From NCBI RefSeq assembly GCF_001038625.1, contig NZ_CP011803.1:2108001-2172000 (forward strand): 64,000 nt of DNA. Reading direction: 5' to 3'. Positions 19,073 through 27,039 of this stretch are shown here, piece after piece. The position numbers were made by a program, and so were the translations under genes. The DNA is from Clostridium carboxidivorans P7. GTDB taxonomy: Bacteria > Bacillota > Clostridia > Clostridiales > Clostridiaceae. Each line of letters starts with the position of its first letter. Position 1 is the first letter of the stretch. The notes beneath the pieces are model-generated. The model saw only the letters and a program-made list of their open reading frames with translations. It was not told where the DNA came from and did no database searches.

Positions 19073-19759
19073 TTGGAAAAATCAAAAATTTTAATTGTAG
19101 AAGATGATGAAGAAATAAACAATTTAATCTTTCATACTTTAAAAAAGGAAGGCTATGATATAGTGCAATTTTTTGATGGCAAAGAAGCTGTTGAAAAATA
19201 TAATAATTCCTTTAATCTAGTAATACTGGATTTAATGCTTCCTTATGTTGATGGAATAGAAGTACTTAGACAAATTAGAACCGTTAATAATGCTCCAGTT
19301 ATCATCCTTTCAGCTATGGATGAAGAAACAGATAGAATTATCGGACTAGGTATGGGCGCTGATGACTATATGGTTAAACCATTTTCAACAAGAGAATTGG
19401 TTGCAAGAGTTAAAGCTCAGCTTAGAAGATACGTTTATTACAATGAAGATAAACACAATTCCCTTCTAACCTATGATAAATTGAAATTAGATACTTCAAA
19501 TTATAAAGTATTTAAAGAAAATAGAGAATTAAATTTAACCCCAATAGAATTTGAACTTTTAAAATTCTTTCTTGAAAATCCTGATAGAGTATTTACTAAA
19601 GCTCAAATATTTAATAATGTATGGAAAAATGAATATGTAAATGATGATAATACCGTAATGGTGCATATAAAAAGATTAAGAAATAAAATTGAGGACAACC
19701 CTAATAACCCTAAATATATAATCACTGTATGGGGAATTGGTTATAAGCTTGGTGAATAA
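19073..19759 (+). CDS. OmpR-family response regulator
   Basis: A regulator of about 228 residues. The receiver domain has the EDDEE pocket, the phospho-Asp in LVILDLMLPYVDG and the Lys in MVKPFSTREL. A winged-helix domain ends TVWGIGYKLGE. I prefer the TTG at 19073-19075, seven bases after AGGTG; a GTG three codons upstream (19064) is the alternative. The kinase gene starts one base after its stop. It probably controls the ABC operon at 20956, whose promoter region has 11-base-spaced repeats typical of this family. Confidence 0.93.
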   Translation: MEKSKILIVEDDEEINNLIFHTLKKEGYDIVQFFDGKEAVEKYNNSFNLVILDLMLPYVDGIEVLRQIRTVNNAPVIILSAMDEETDRIIGLGMGADDYMVKPFSTRELVARVKAQLRRYVYYNEDKHNSLLTYDKLKLDTSNYKVFKENRELNLTPIEFELLKFFLENPDRVFTKAQIFNNVWKNEYVNDDNTVMVHIKRLRNKIEDNPNNPKYIITVWGIGYKLGE

Positions 19760-19760
19760 G

Positions 19761-20684
19761 ATGAAGTTATTGATATATATTTTGAGTATTATAATAATCC
19801 TTCTTATAATTTTGATGGTATCACTGATTAAAAAGATAAACTACATAAGCAAAACAGTAGATGAAGTTGTGCAGGGAAACTTCAACCAGAGAATAAGGTT
19901 TCAAAATCACATAAAACCTTTAAATACATTATGCATAAAAATAAATAGCTTAATCATGAAAATGCAAAAAATATTTAAAAGAAACAAAGTAAATGAAGAT
20001 TCAATAAAAAAAATGATATCTAACATATCACATGATCTTAGAACTCCATTAACCTCAATGCTTGGATATATAGAACTTGTACTTAATGATAATACATTAA
20101 GTGAAGAAGAAAAAAGAAAATATATAGAAATAGTCTACAATAAGGGCAATCATTTATATAGTCTTATGGAGGAGTTTTTTCAAGTTTCCAAGCTTGAATC
20201 TAAAGATGTTAAATTGGATATAAGAAAAGTAAATATATCTGAAATTATAAGGCAAAATATAATATCATTTTTTAATGAATTAAAGAAACGTGACATGGAG
20301 CCGCAAATAAATATTCCTGAAGAGGATATATATGCTTTTGGAAATGAAAAAGCAGTAAATAGGATACTAAGTAATCTTATAAATAATTCTTTGAAATATG
20401 GATCTGAAGGTACCACAATAGGGGTTAATTTAACTTACGATAAGAACAATGTTTTTATATCTGTATGGGATAATGGCGTAGGGATACCTAAAGAAGAAAT
20501 AGATTATGTATTTGATAGACTATATACTGTTGAAAAGTCAAGAAAATTAAATTTGAAAAGCAGTGGATTGGGACTTACCATAGTTAAAAAATTAGTAGAG
20601 GCCCTAGGAGGAACCATTTCTGTAAGTAGTATACCCTTTGAAAAAACAGCTTTTACATTTACTCTTCCAAAAAAACAAAAGTAA
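19761..20684 (+). CDS. Sensor histidine kinase
   Basis: A 307-residue kinase with one N-terminal hydrophobic segment (about 2-23), a short HAMP-like linker, an H-box in NISHDLRTPLTSMLGYIEL, an N-box in NLINNSLKYG, and G-boxes DNGVGIP and SSGLGLTIVKKL. The lack of an extracellular domain suggests sensing at the membrane or through a partner transporter. I chose ATG 19761 (GGTGA before it) over an upstream frame start overlapping the regulator. A terminator follows. Confidence 0.92.
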   Translation: MKLLIYILSIIIILLIILMVSLIKKINYISKTVDEVVQGNFNQRIRFQNHIKPLNTLCIKINSLIMKMQKIFKRNKVNEDSIKKMISNISHDLRTPLTSMLGYIELVLNDNTLSEEEKRKYIEIVYNKGNHLYSLMEEFFQVSKLESKDVKLDIRKVNISEIIRQNIISFFNELKKRDMEPQINIPEEDIYAFGNEKAVNRILSNLINNSLKYGSEGTTIGVNLTYDKNNVFISVWDNGVGIPKEEIDYVFDRLYTVEKSRKLNLKSSGLGLTIVKKLVEALGGTISVSSIPFEKTAFTFTLPKKQK

Positions 20685-20719
20685 GGTTACAAAACAGACA
20701 TTGTTAAATCTTACCAATA

Positions 20720-20773
20720 AAAGCTATACATATAAGAAAATTTGCTTTCTTATTATGCATGGCTTTTGTTTTT
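20720..20773 (+). terminator. Rho-independent terminator after the kinase gene
   Basis: A long imperfect stem: AAAGCTATACATATAAGAAA (20720-20739) pairs with 20746-20766, and TGTTTTTG follows. It separates the two-component genes from the ABC operon, so the latter needs its own promoter. Confidence 0.85.
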
Positions 20774-20826
20774 GTATATGATTTTTATATATTTATCAAC
20801 AACTTCCATCTTAAATTTAAGAAAAT

Positions 20827-20872
20827 TGTAAGAACTGTGTAAAAGCCATGTAAGGATTATGTTGTATATTAT
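20827..20872 (+). promoter_or_regulatory. Three 11-base-spaced TGTAAR repeats before the ABC operon promoter
   Basis: TGTAAG (20827), TGTAAA (20838) and TGTAAG (20849) repeat at exactly 11 bases, one helical turn, as OmpR-family regulators require. A candidate -10 TATTAT lies at 20867-20872 with no good -35 at the usual distance, suggesting activation by the regulator encoded just upstream. Confidence 0.6.
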
Positions 20873-20955
20873 AAGTATGGAACAGTGATAACTTCACTGA
20901 ACTAAAATTTAAATAAGCAGCAGCAAAAATATTTCTGCTCTCATAGGAGGATGAC

Positions 20956-21867
20956 ATGGAAAATATTCTTAAAACTTATAACTTAACTAAGGAATTTAAA
21001 AACTTTTCTGCAGTTAAAAACTTAAATATGACCATACAAAAAGGTGATATATATGGTTTTCTTGGAGAAAATGGTGCAGGCAAAACCACTACTATAAGAA
21101 TGATCATGGGACTTATAAAAACAACTTCTGGAGAAATAGAACTATTTTCAGAAAAAGCTTCAAGTAAAAATAGAAGACTTCTTCAAAGAATAGGATCTAT
21201 GATAGAATATCCAGGCTTTTATCCAAACCTTACAGCTAAAGAAAATTTAGAAATACACAGACGAATGATGGGTATGCAAGGGAAAGATTGTATAGCAGAT
21301 TCTTTAAAAATAGTAGGAATAGAGGATGTAAAAGACAAGAAGGTAAAAGAATTTTCCCTTGGTATGAAACAAAGGCTTGGGATAGCTAGAGCCCTCTTAC
21401 ATCATCCAGAATTTTTAATATTAGACGAGCCCACCAATGGTCTTGACCCTATAGGAATAAAGGAAATTAGAGAATTAATCATTGATTTATCCCATAAACA
21501 AGGTATTACCTTTTTAATATCTAGCCACATATTAAGTGAAATTCAACAAATGGCAAATAAAATAGGAATAATTCATAAAGGAGAACTTTTAGAAGAAATA
21601 GCTTATGAAGAATTACAAAAAAGAAATAGACACTACATTAATGTTAAAGTGAATGATGATAAAAAAGCTTCCTTTATTTTAGAACAAAAATTAGATATAA
21701 AAGATTATGTTATATGGGAAAAGAATAATTTGAGAATTTATGAGAAACTTCAAGAAGCTTCAAATATAAATAGAATATTGGTTTCAAGCGACTTATTTGT
21801 AGATGAGATATGCTTAAAAGCAGACAGCTTAGAAGATTACTTTTTAAGACTTACAGGAGGAAATTAA
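20956..21867 (+). CDS. ABC transporter ATPase (lantibiotic/bacitracin type)
   Basis: A 303-residue ATPase with Walker A GENGAGKTT, signature FSLGMKQRLGIA, Walker B LILDEPTNGLDP and the His switch in ISSHIL. It is close in layout and motifs to the ATPase at 7455. The start is ATG five bases after AGGAGG. It is the first of four rightward genes, directly abutting the first permease gene. It energises the two small permeases downstream, a LanFEG-like composition used for export of or immunity to peptides. Confidence 0.92.
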   Translation: MENILKTYNLTKEFKNFSAVKNLNMTIQKGDIYGFLGENGAGKTTTIRMIMGLIKTTSGEIELFSEKASSKNRRLLQRIGSMIEYPGFYPNLTAKENLEIHRRMMGMQGKDCIADSLKIVGIEDVKDKKVKEFSLGMKQRLGIARALLHHPEFLILDEPTNGLDPIGIKEIRELIIDLSHKQGITFLISSHILSEIQQMANKIGIIHKGELLEEIAYEELQKRNRHYINVKVNDDKKASFILEQKLDIKDYVIWEKNNLRIYEKLQEASNINRILVSSDLFVDEICLKADSLEDYFLRLTGGN

Positions 21868-22632
21868 ATGTTTAATATAATATACTCTGAATTTTTAAAG
21901 CTAAAAAAATCTTATTTGTTTACTACAGCAGTAATTGCTTCAGTTTTTTTACCTTCAATTGCATTTATTGTGTCACTTTCAAATGATTATAGTGGTATTA
22001 CAAGTGTTTTAAAATATACACTTATTAAAGATTACAGAGCTAATATAGAAGTCAATTGTTTTTGCTTTTTATATACAGTTTTATTCTCTTTGATTGCCGG
22101 ATATGTCTTTTCCAGGGAGTTTGCTGATAAAACAGATAATGTAATATATACTTATCCAATTAACAGAACAAAAATATTTATAGGCAAATTAATAACCTTA
22201 TATATAATAATTTCATTTATATATATTCTTCAATTCTTAGCTATGTATTTAAGTTTATGTATAGCCTGGCATGAATTTCCTTCCAATAACTTTATTATTA
22301 CAGATATGAAGGTCAACGTATATTCATTGTTAATGCAATTTATATTGGTGCCTATACCTATATTAATTGCAAATATAACCAAAAATATTATTTTCCCAGT
22401 AGTATATGGGGTATTAGGAGCACTTTCTTGCATGTGCGCTATAGCTGTAGGTTCTGTGTATTCAGCTATTTACATGCAGTTTTCTCCTTTAATGCTTCCT
22501 ATACTTCCTATGTATTATTTTCATGCAGGAGATCCCATTGATTTTATATTAACTACCATAAGTGTAGTTCTCACTTTCAGTATATTTATGTTTTTATCTA
22601 TTTACCATTACAATAAAATGGATGTAAATTAA
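21868..22632 (+). CDS. ABC-2 type permease, first of a homologous pair
   Basis: A 254-residue membrane protein with about six segments. It begins MFNIIYSEFLKLKKSY and has a conserved PIPILIANITKNIIFP in the second half. Its ATG directly follows the ATPase stop codon. It is a clear paralogue of the next gene (22652-23377), sharing the N-terminal and ANITKNII segments, which implies tandem duplication and a heterodimeric channel. Confidence 0.88.
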   Translation: MFNIIYSEFLKLKKSYLFTTAVIASVFLPSIAFIVSLSNDYSGITSVLKYTLIKDYRANIEVNCFCFLYTVLFSLIAGYVFSREFADKTDNVIYTYPINRTKIFIGKLITLYIIISFIYILQFLAMYLSLCIAWHEFPSNNFIITDMKVNVYSLLMQFILVPIPILIANITKNIIFPVVYGVLGALSCMCAIAVGSVYSAIYMQFSPLMLPILPMYYFHAGDPIDFILTTISVVLTFSIFMFLSIYHYNKMDVN

Positions 22633-22651
22633 GTTTAGTGGAGGAATTTAA

Positions 22652-23377
22652 ATGTTAAATATAATATATTCAGAATTTTTAAAGTTAAAAAAATCCTATA
22701 TTTCATCTATAGCATTAATTGCTGGAGTAGTTATGAGTATACTTATGATAATTGGAAATTTGGCTGCAGGTATAAGTATGCCCTTTGAAAAATTTGCATG
22801 TAATATAGAACAGATGAATCTTATAATATTAAATCCAGTTTTATTTTCTTTAATAGCAGGGTATGTACTTTCTAGGGAATTTATAGATAAAACTGCTAGC
22901 ATATTATATTCTTATCCCATTAGTAGAATGAAACTCTTTATATCAAAATTAATTACAATATATGTCCTGATTTTTCTGGTTTATTCTATTCAAGGGATAT
23001 CTACAAGTTTAAGTTATTATATAGCAAATGGAATAGTACCTTCATATGCTCCTATAATCAATTATATAAAAGCTAACATAGTTTCTATGCTATTTCAATT
23101 TTTATTAATTCCAATTCCAATATTAATTGCAAATATCACTAAAAATATCATAATGCCAACAGTATACGGTATATTAAGCTTCATCACAGCAGGCTTTATA
23201 GGAAGTAATTTTGCTTATGCTGACTATATTCCTTTAATGGCACCTTATATTTCTACACAATATTTTTATTTTAATAAAGATATTAATCTTAATCATATTA
23301 TATTTTCTACAGCCTTTTGTTTTATTATATTTATGCCAATTTGTATCTATGAATTCAATAAGAAAGAGATAGATTAA
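22652..23377 (+). CDS. ABC-2 type permease, second of a homologous pair
   Basis: A 241-residue membrane protein paralogous to the preceding permease, with the same opening (LNIIYSEFLKLKKSY), SLIAGYVLSREF and PIPILIANITKNIIMP. The ribosome site GGAGG lies 19 bases after the upstream stop. With the ATPase it would form a LanFEG-type transporter; no lantibiotic precursor or modification gene is visible in the window. Confidence 0.87.
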   Translation: MLNIIYSEFLKLKKSYISSIALIAGVVMSILMIIGNLAAGISMPFEKFACNIEQMNLIILNPVLFSLIAGYVLSREFIDKTASILYSYPISRMKLFISKLITIYVLIFLVYSIQGISTSLSYYIANGIVPSYAPIINYIKANIVSMLFQFLLIPIPILIANITKNIIMPTVYGILSFITAGFIGSNFAYADYIPLMAPYISTQYFYFNKDINLNHIIFSTAFCFIIFMPICIYEFNKKEID

Positions 23378-23404
23378 ATTTTTTATACAAAAAGGAGTTC
23401 AACA

Positions 23405-24688
23405 ATGAGTAAATTTATAAAAATTAGTTTTTGTTTTGTTTTAATTTTTTCAGTTATATTTTCTACTGGCTGTGAGTCCCAATATTTAGGTGGAGACAGA
23501 AATGCTAAGTGGAAAAAAGATTTAAGCTATTTAGAAGAAGCTCTTCCTAAAAAGCATGCAAATTTATTTTTTAAAACTAGTAAAGAGCAATTTCATAATG
23601 ATATAAGCAGCTTGAAAAACTCTGTAGATAAATCAAATGACGATGAAATTGTAGCCGGAATTTATAAGATAATGGCATCTATTGGTGATGCACACTCCTC
23701 TGCCTATAAGGAATTTTCTAAAGTATATCCTATACAATTTTATTACTTTAAAGAAGGAATATATGTAATTAACACCACTAGTCAATATAGAGAAGCTCTT
23801 TATTCTAAGCTTATAAAAGTTAATGGAATAGATATAGAAAAAGTTAAAGAGTCTATTATTCCTCTAATTGTTGCTGAAAACGAAGGAATGGTAAAAAAAG
23901 GTATACCCAAATACCTAATTATGCCTGAAATTCTTCATGGAATTAAAATTGTACCGGACACAGAAAAAGCAGTATTTACCTTTGAAGATGATAAAGGTGA
24001 AACTTTTGATGTTAATATAAAATCTGTAGAAAGAGGCAAAAGCGATAAACTAATTGTAAATCAATCCTATGACAGCTCTTATCCTTTATATATGCAAAAA
24101 CCAGAGTCAAATTATTGGTACAAGTATTTAGAAAAAGAAAAAACTTTATATTTTAAGTATAATCTGTGTTCACCAGATAAAGATGAAAAGGCACCTAAAA
24201 TAGAAGATTTTATGGAAGATATGTTAAAGTTTATTGACAAACATCCTGTAGATAAATTTGTAATTGATATGAGAAGTAACGGAGGCGGCAATGATAAATA
24301 CATAAAGCCTATTATAAATAAATTAAAAAATAGCAAGCTGAATAATAAAAATAGTTTATTTGTTATAGTTGGAAGAGGTACTTTTTCTGCAGCTATGGTT
24401 GATACAGTTGTTTTTAAGAAACAAACTAATGCAACCTTTGTAGGTGAATCTACTAGTGCTAAGCCTAGTCACTATGGTGCTGTGAAACATCTTACTCTTC
24501 CTAATTCAAAAATAGAGGTAGGATATTCTACACAGTTTAATGAAGCTGATGAAATTGATGAAAGCAATAAAGAAGGTAGTATGGATAATAACTTAAACAC
24601 TTTTATACCAGACAAAACAATTGAAATATCCATAAAAGATTATGTAAATAAGAAAGATCCTGTTTTAGATTATATCCTAGGACTTTAA
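23405..24688 (+). CDS. S41 family peptidase-like lipoprotein
   Basis: The 427-residue protein has a lipoprotein signal peptide (lipobox STGC, Cys about 22) and a C-terminal S41 tail-specific-protease-like domain. The DMRSNGGGND segment and the GRGTFSAAMVD segment with the candidate nucleophile Ser are visible, followed by VGESTSAKPSHYG. It would sit on the outer face of the membrane. It is the last gene of the ABC operon (AAAGGAG start), so degradation or processing of a peptide handled by the transporter is a reasonable inference. Confidence 0.82.
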   Translation: MSKFIKISFCFVLIFSVIFSTGCESQYLGGDRNAKWKKDLSYLEEALPKKHANLFFKTSKEQFHNDISSLKNSVDKSNDDEIVAGIYKIMASIGDAHSSAYKEFSKVYPIQFYYFKEGIYVINTTSQYREALYSKLIKVNGIDIEKVKESIIPLIVAENEGMVKKGIPKYLIMPEILHGIKIVPDTEKAVFTFEDDKGETFDVNIKSVERGKSDKLIVNQSYDSSYPLYMQKPESNYWYKYLEKEKTLYFKYNLCSPDKDEKAPKIEDFMEDMLKFIDKHPVDKFVIDMRSNGGGNDKYIKPIINKLKNSKLNNKNSLFVIVGRGTFSAAMVDTVVFKKQTNATFVGESTSAKPSHYGAVKHLTLPNSKIEVGYSTQFNEADEIDESNKEGSMDNNLNTFIPDKTIEISIKDYVNKKDPVLDYILGL

Positions 24689-24887
24689 CAACTTAAAACT
24701 CAAAAGACTAAAAGTTGAAATTTCTATATAAGACATATGAACACTTTGTGTTAATTATTCATATTCTATTATTGAACATTAGCACAATTACTAAAAAATT
24801 AATTATCACAAAAGTATGGACAAAATCCTAAATACCAATGTAATAAAGGTTAATAAAAAACTAATTGATTAAAAGGTGGTGTCTATT

Positions 24888-25256
24888 ATGTCTGATAAGA
24901 AAATACTTTCAACAGGAGTTCTTGGTAAAGATATTAACGTAGCTTTTGCTGGAATAACTTTAGTCAATCTTGACCCTGATGACATCAGAAAAGTAATTGT
25001 CCACGTTTATCGTTGGGATTCAGGTTCTTCAACACCATTACCACTTAGTGCACCTAACCCTATTGTTTTAAATCCTAATACTTCTGTAAGAATAACTGCA
25101 AATCTACAAAATGCTTTCTTTTATGAAATAAGAATTATCCATCCAGGTGACAAAGATGTTTTAGTAAATTGCTATGGTGTTAGTAATTTCCCATTTGTAA
25201 ATGGAGAAGGAGATACTGTACTGCAGCATGATCTTGTGGAAGTAAAATTAAAATAA
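24888..25256 (+). CDS. Small conserved-looking protein of unknown function
   Basis: A protein of 122 residues, soluble, with predicted beta-strand character (DIRKVIVHVYRWDSG, NTSVRITANLQNAFFYEIRII). There is no signal peptide. The ATG at 24888 follows AAGGTGGTG, and a strong terminator follows the gene, so it is an independent unit. I do not recognise the family. The alternating-hydrophobic pattern suggests a small beta-sandwich, possibly a spore- or surface-associated protein. Confidence 0.7.
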   Translation: MSDKKILSTGVLGKDINVAFAGITLVNLDPDDIRKVIVHVYRWDSGSSTPLPLSAPNPIVLNPNTSVRITANLQNAFFYEIRIIHPGDKDVLVNCYGVSNFPFVNGEGDTVLQHDLVEVKLK

Positions 25257-25264
25257 ATTAGTAT

Positions 25265-25304
25265 GCACCCTAATGGTATGAAATTAACATCATTAGGGTG
25301 CTTT
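25265..25304 (+). terminator. Rho-independent terminator
   Basis: An 11-bp perfect stem GCACCCTAATG (25265-25275)/CATTAGGGTGC (25291-25301), followed by TTTAAT. It lies eight bases after the stop of the small unknown gene. Confidence 0.85.
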
Positions 25305-25540
25305 AATAATACTATAAAGAAGTTCCTGTTTAGATTACATATTGATTTTATAATAATTTTAAAGATATCCTCCAAAATTACACAATATTTTATAATAAAA
25401 ATTTATTACTATTTAATTTCATATTATATATTTTAAATAGAAACCAATAAAATATTGTATTTAATTCTAATATTTTGATATAACTAAGGAAAATCAAGAA
25501 TTTTATCTAAATTTAGAATTATCGCAACAAGGAGGATAAT

Positions 25541-26692
25541 ATGATTAATATTAAATGTGAGGAAGTTTTAAAATTAATTTCTCAATTAGAAGCTAAAATA
25601 GTTCCTACTGGAATAATGTTCCTATTTATCGAAAATCGTACAATTAAATGGAAAGTGAATTCTCAAAAATTTGATATTGATATTTTTAAAGAAGGCTCTA
25701 GTGTATCTGAAACTGCTATTGCTGTAAGGGCAATGAATGAAGGAAAAATTCTAAATGAAAAAATACCAAGAGAAAAATATGGACAAAGATTGATTACTAT
25801 TGCAATACCACTTGTTGATGATTCAGATGCACCAATAGGTGCTTTTTCCATAGTACTACCAAGACTTCATCCTGTTGCCGCTAGCTTCCCAAACTTTGCA
25901 CCTATAGTAGCCGAACTCTTTCCAGAAGGAGCTTTCTTATATATGTCCGATTTAACTAAAATAGCATATGTCCAAGGCTCTAAAAAGTTTAATTTATCTA
26001 ACATGCATGTAGGTTATGAATTAAAGGAAACAGACATTGCATATCAAACTATTCATTCAGTAAAAGCTCAAGTAAGAGAAATAGATGCAGAACGTTATGG
26101 CATTCCCGTTTATATAGCAAATCATCCATTATATGATGAAGATACAGGTAAAAATATAGTAGCAACCCTTGGTGTTGTGGTTCCCAAAAGTGCTTCTAGT
26201 AAATTAAAAGGTATTGCCGGAAATTTATCGACAAGCTTAAATGGTATAGCTGCAACTGTTGAGCAGTTGGCTTCCAGTGCAACAAATATACATGAAAATG
26301 GACAAAACTTATACAATCACATAAGCTCTGTTAGTGAAGTTTTAGACAAAATAAATAGTATCTCTGAGTTTATTTCCTCAGTAGCTAACCAATCAAATAT
26401 GCTTGGACTTAATGCTTCAATAGAAGCTGCACGTGCTGGAGAAATGGGACGAGGTTTTTCAGTTGTAGCTAATGAAATTAGACAACTATCCACACAATCA
26501 AAAGAAACTGTACCTCAAATTAAAGTATTAACGGAAGAGATAAAAAATAAAATAAATGAGATTAATAAAGAAAGTAGTGAATCCTTAGCAGCAAGTGAAG
26601 AACAAGCTTCTGCTACAGAAGAAATTTCTGCTAGTGTTGAAGAATTATCAGCCATGGCAAATGAATTAGAGAATATTGCAAAAGACTTATAA
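25541..26692 (+). CDS. Cytoplasmic methyl-accepting chemotaxis protein with N-terminal sensor region
   Basis: A 383-residue protein without membrane segments. Residues 1-210 form a mixed alpha/beta sensor region containing [21 protein letters not shown]. From about 220 a coiled-coil signalling domain carries the CheA/CheW-contact tip [25 protein letters not shown]. The C-terminal methylation helix is short. Soluble receptors of this type sense internal signals. The start follows ACAAGGAGG. It is convergent with the MCP-SBP fusion across a palindromic element. Confidence 0.88.
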   Translation: MINIKCEEVLKLISQLEAKIVPTGIMFLFIENRTIKWKVNSQKFDIDIFKEGSSVSETAIAVRAMNEGKILNEKIPREKYGQRLITIAIPLVDDSDAPIGAFSIVLPRLHPVAASFPNFAPIVAELFPEGAFLYMSDLTKIAYVQGSKKFNLSNMHVGYELKETDIAYQTIHSVKAQVREIDAERYGIPVYIANHPLYDEDTGKNIVATLGVVVPKSASSKLKGIAGNLSTSLNGIAATVEQLASSATNIHENGQNLYNHISSVSEVLDKINSISEFISSVANQSNMLGLNASIEAARAGEMGRGFSVVANEIRQLSTQSKETVPQIKVLTEEIKNKINEINKESSESLAASEEQASATEEISASVEELSAMANELENIAKDL

Positions 26693-26696
26693 AACA

Positions 26697-27005
26697 AAAA
26701 TATTGAGCCATAAGAGTACAGTGGAAGTTTAAATTTTAACTTTTACTCCGTGATATATGATAAGTGTTTCATCACGGCTAAATGTTTCAATTATTCTAAA
26801 GCTCAAAATTTGTGAAAGCCTAAGAACTTTGTCAAACTCGGTTCCCTCAAACAGGACTAAAGTTCTAAGGCTTTCACAAACTTTTCGCTAAGAATAATAA
26901 GAAACAATTTAGCTAATGTGATGAAACACTTATCATATATCACTGCATAAAAGTTAAAATTCAAACTAGTCACTTTGCTTACATGTGCTTGTATCACAAT
27001 ATTTT
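26697..27005. repeat. Long palindromic element (MITE-like) between two chemoreceptor genes
   Basis: Two arms of about 115 bases, 26721-26840 and 26855-26973, are imperfect inverted copies: GTTTAAATTTTAACTTTTA and TGATATATGATAAGTGTTTC reappear complemented on the right. The loop contains CTCGGTTCCCTC. The outermost AAAATATTG (26697) and CAATATTTT (to 27005) add 9-base terminal inverted repeats. No coding frame lies inside. It fills the whole convergent gap and would form a very long hairpin in RNA or single-stranded DNA. Confidence 0.75.
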
Positions 27006-27039
27006 CAAACTGTAAAAATTGAGTGGTTTATCTTTTATG

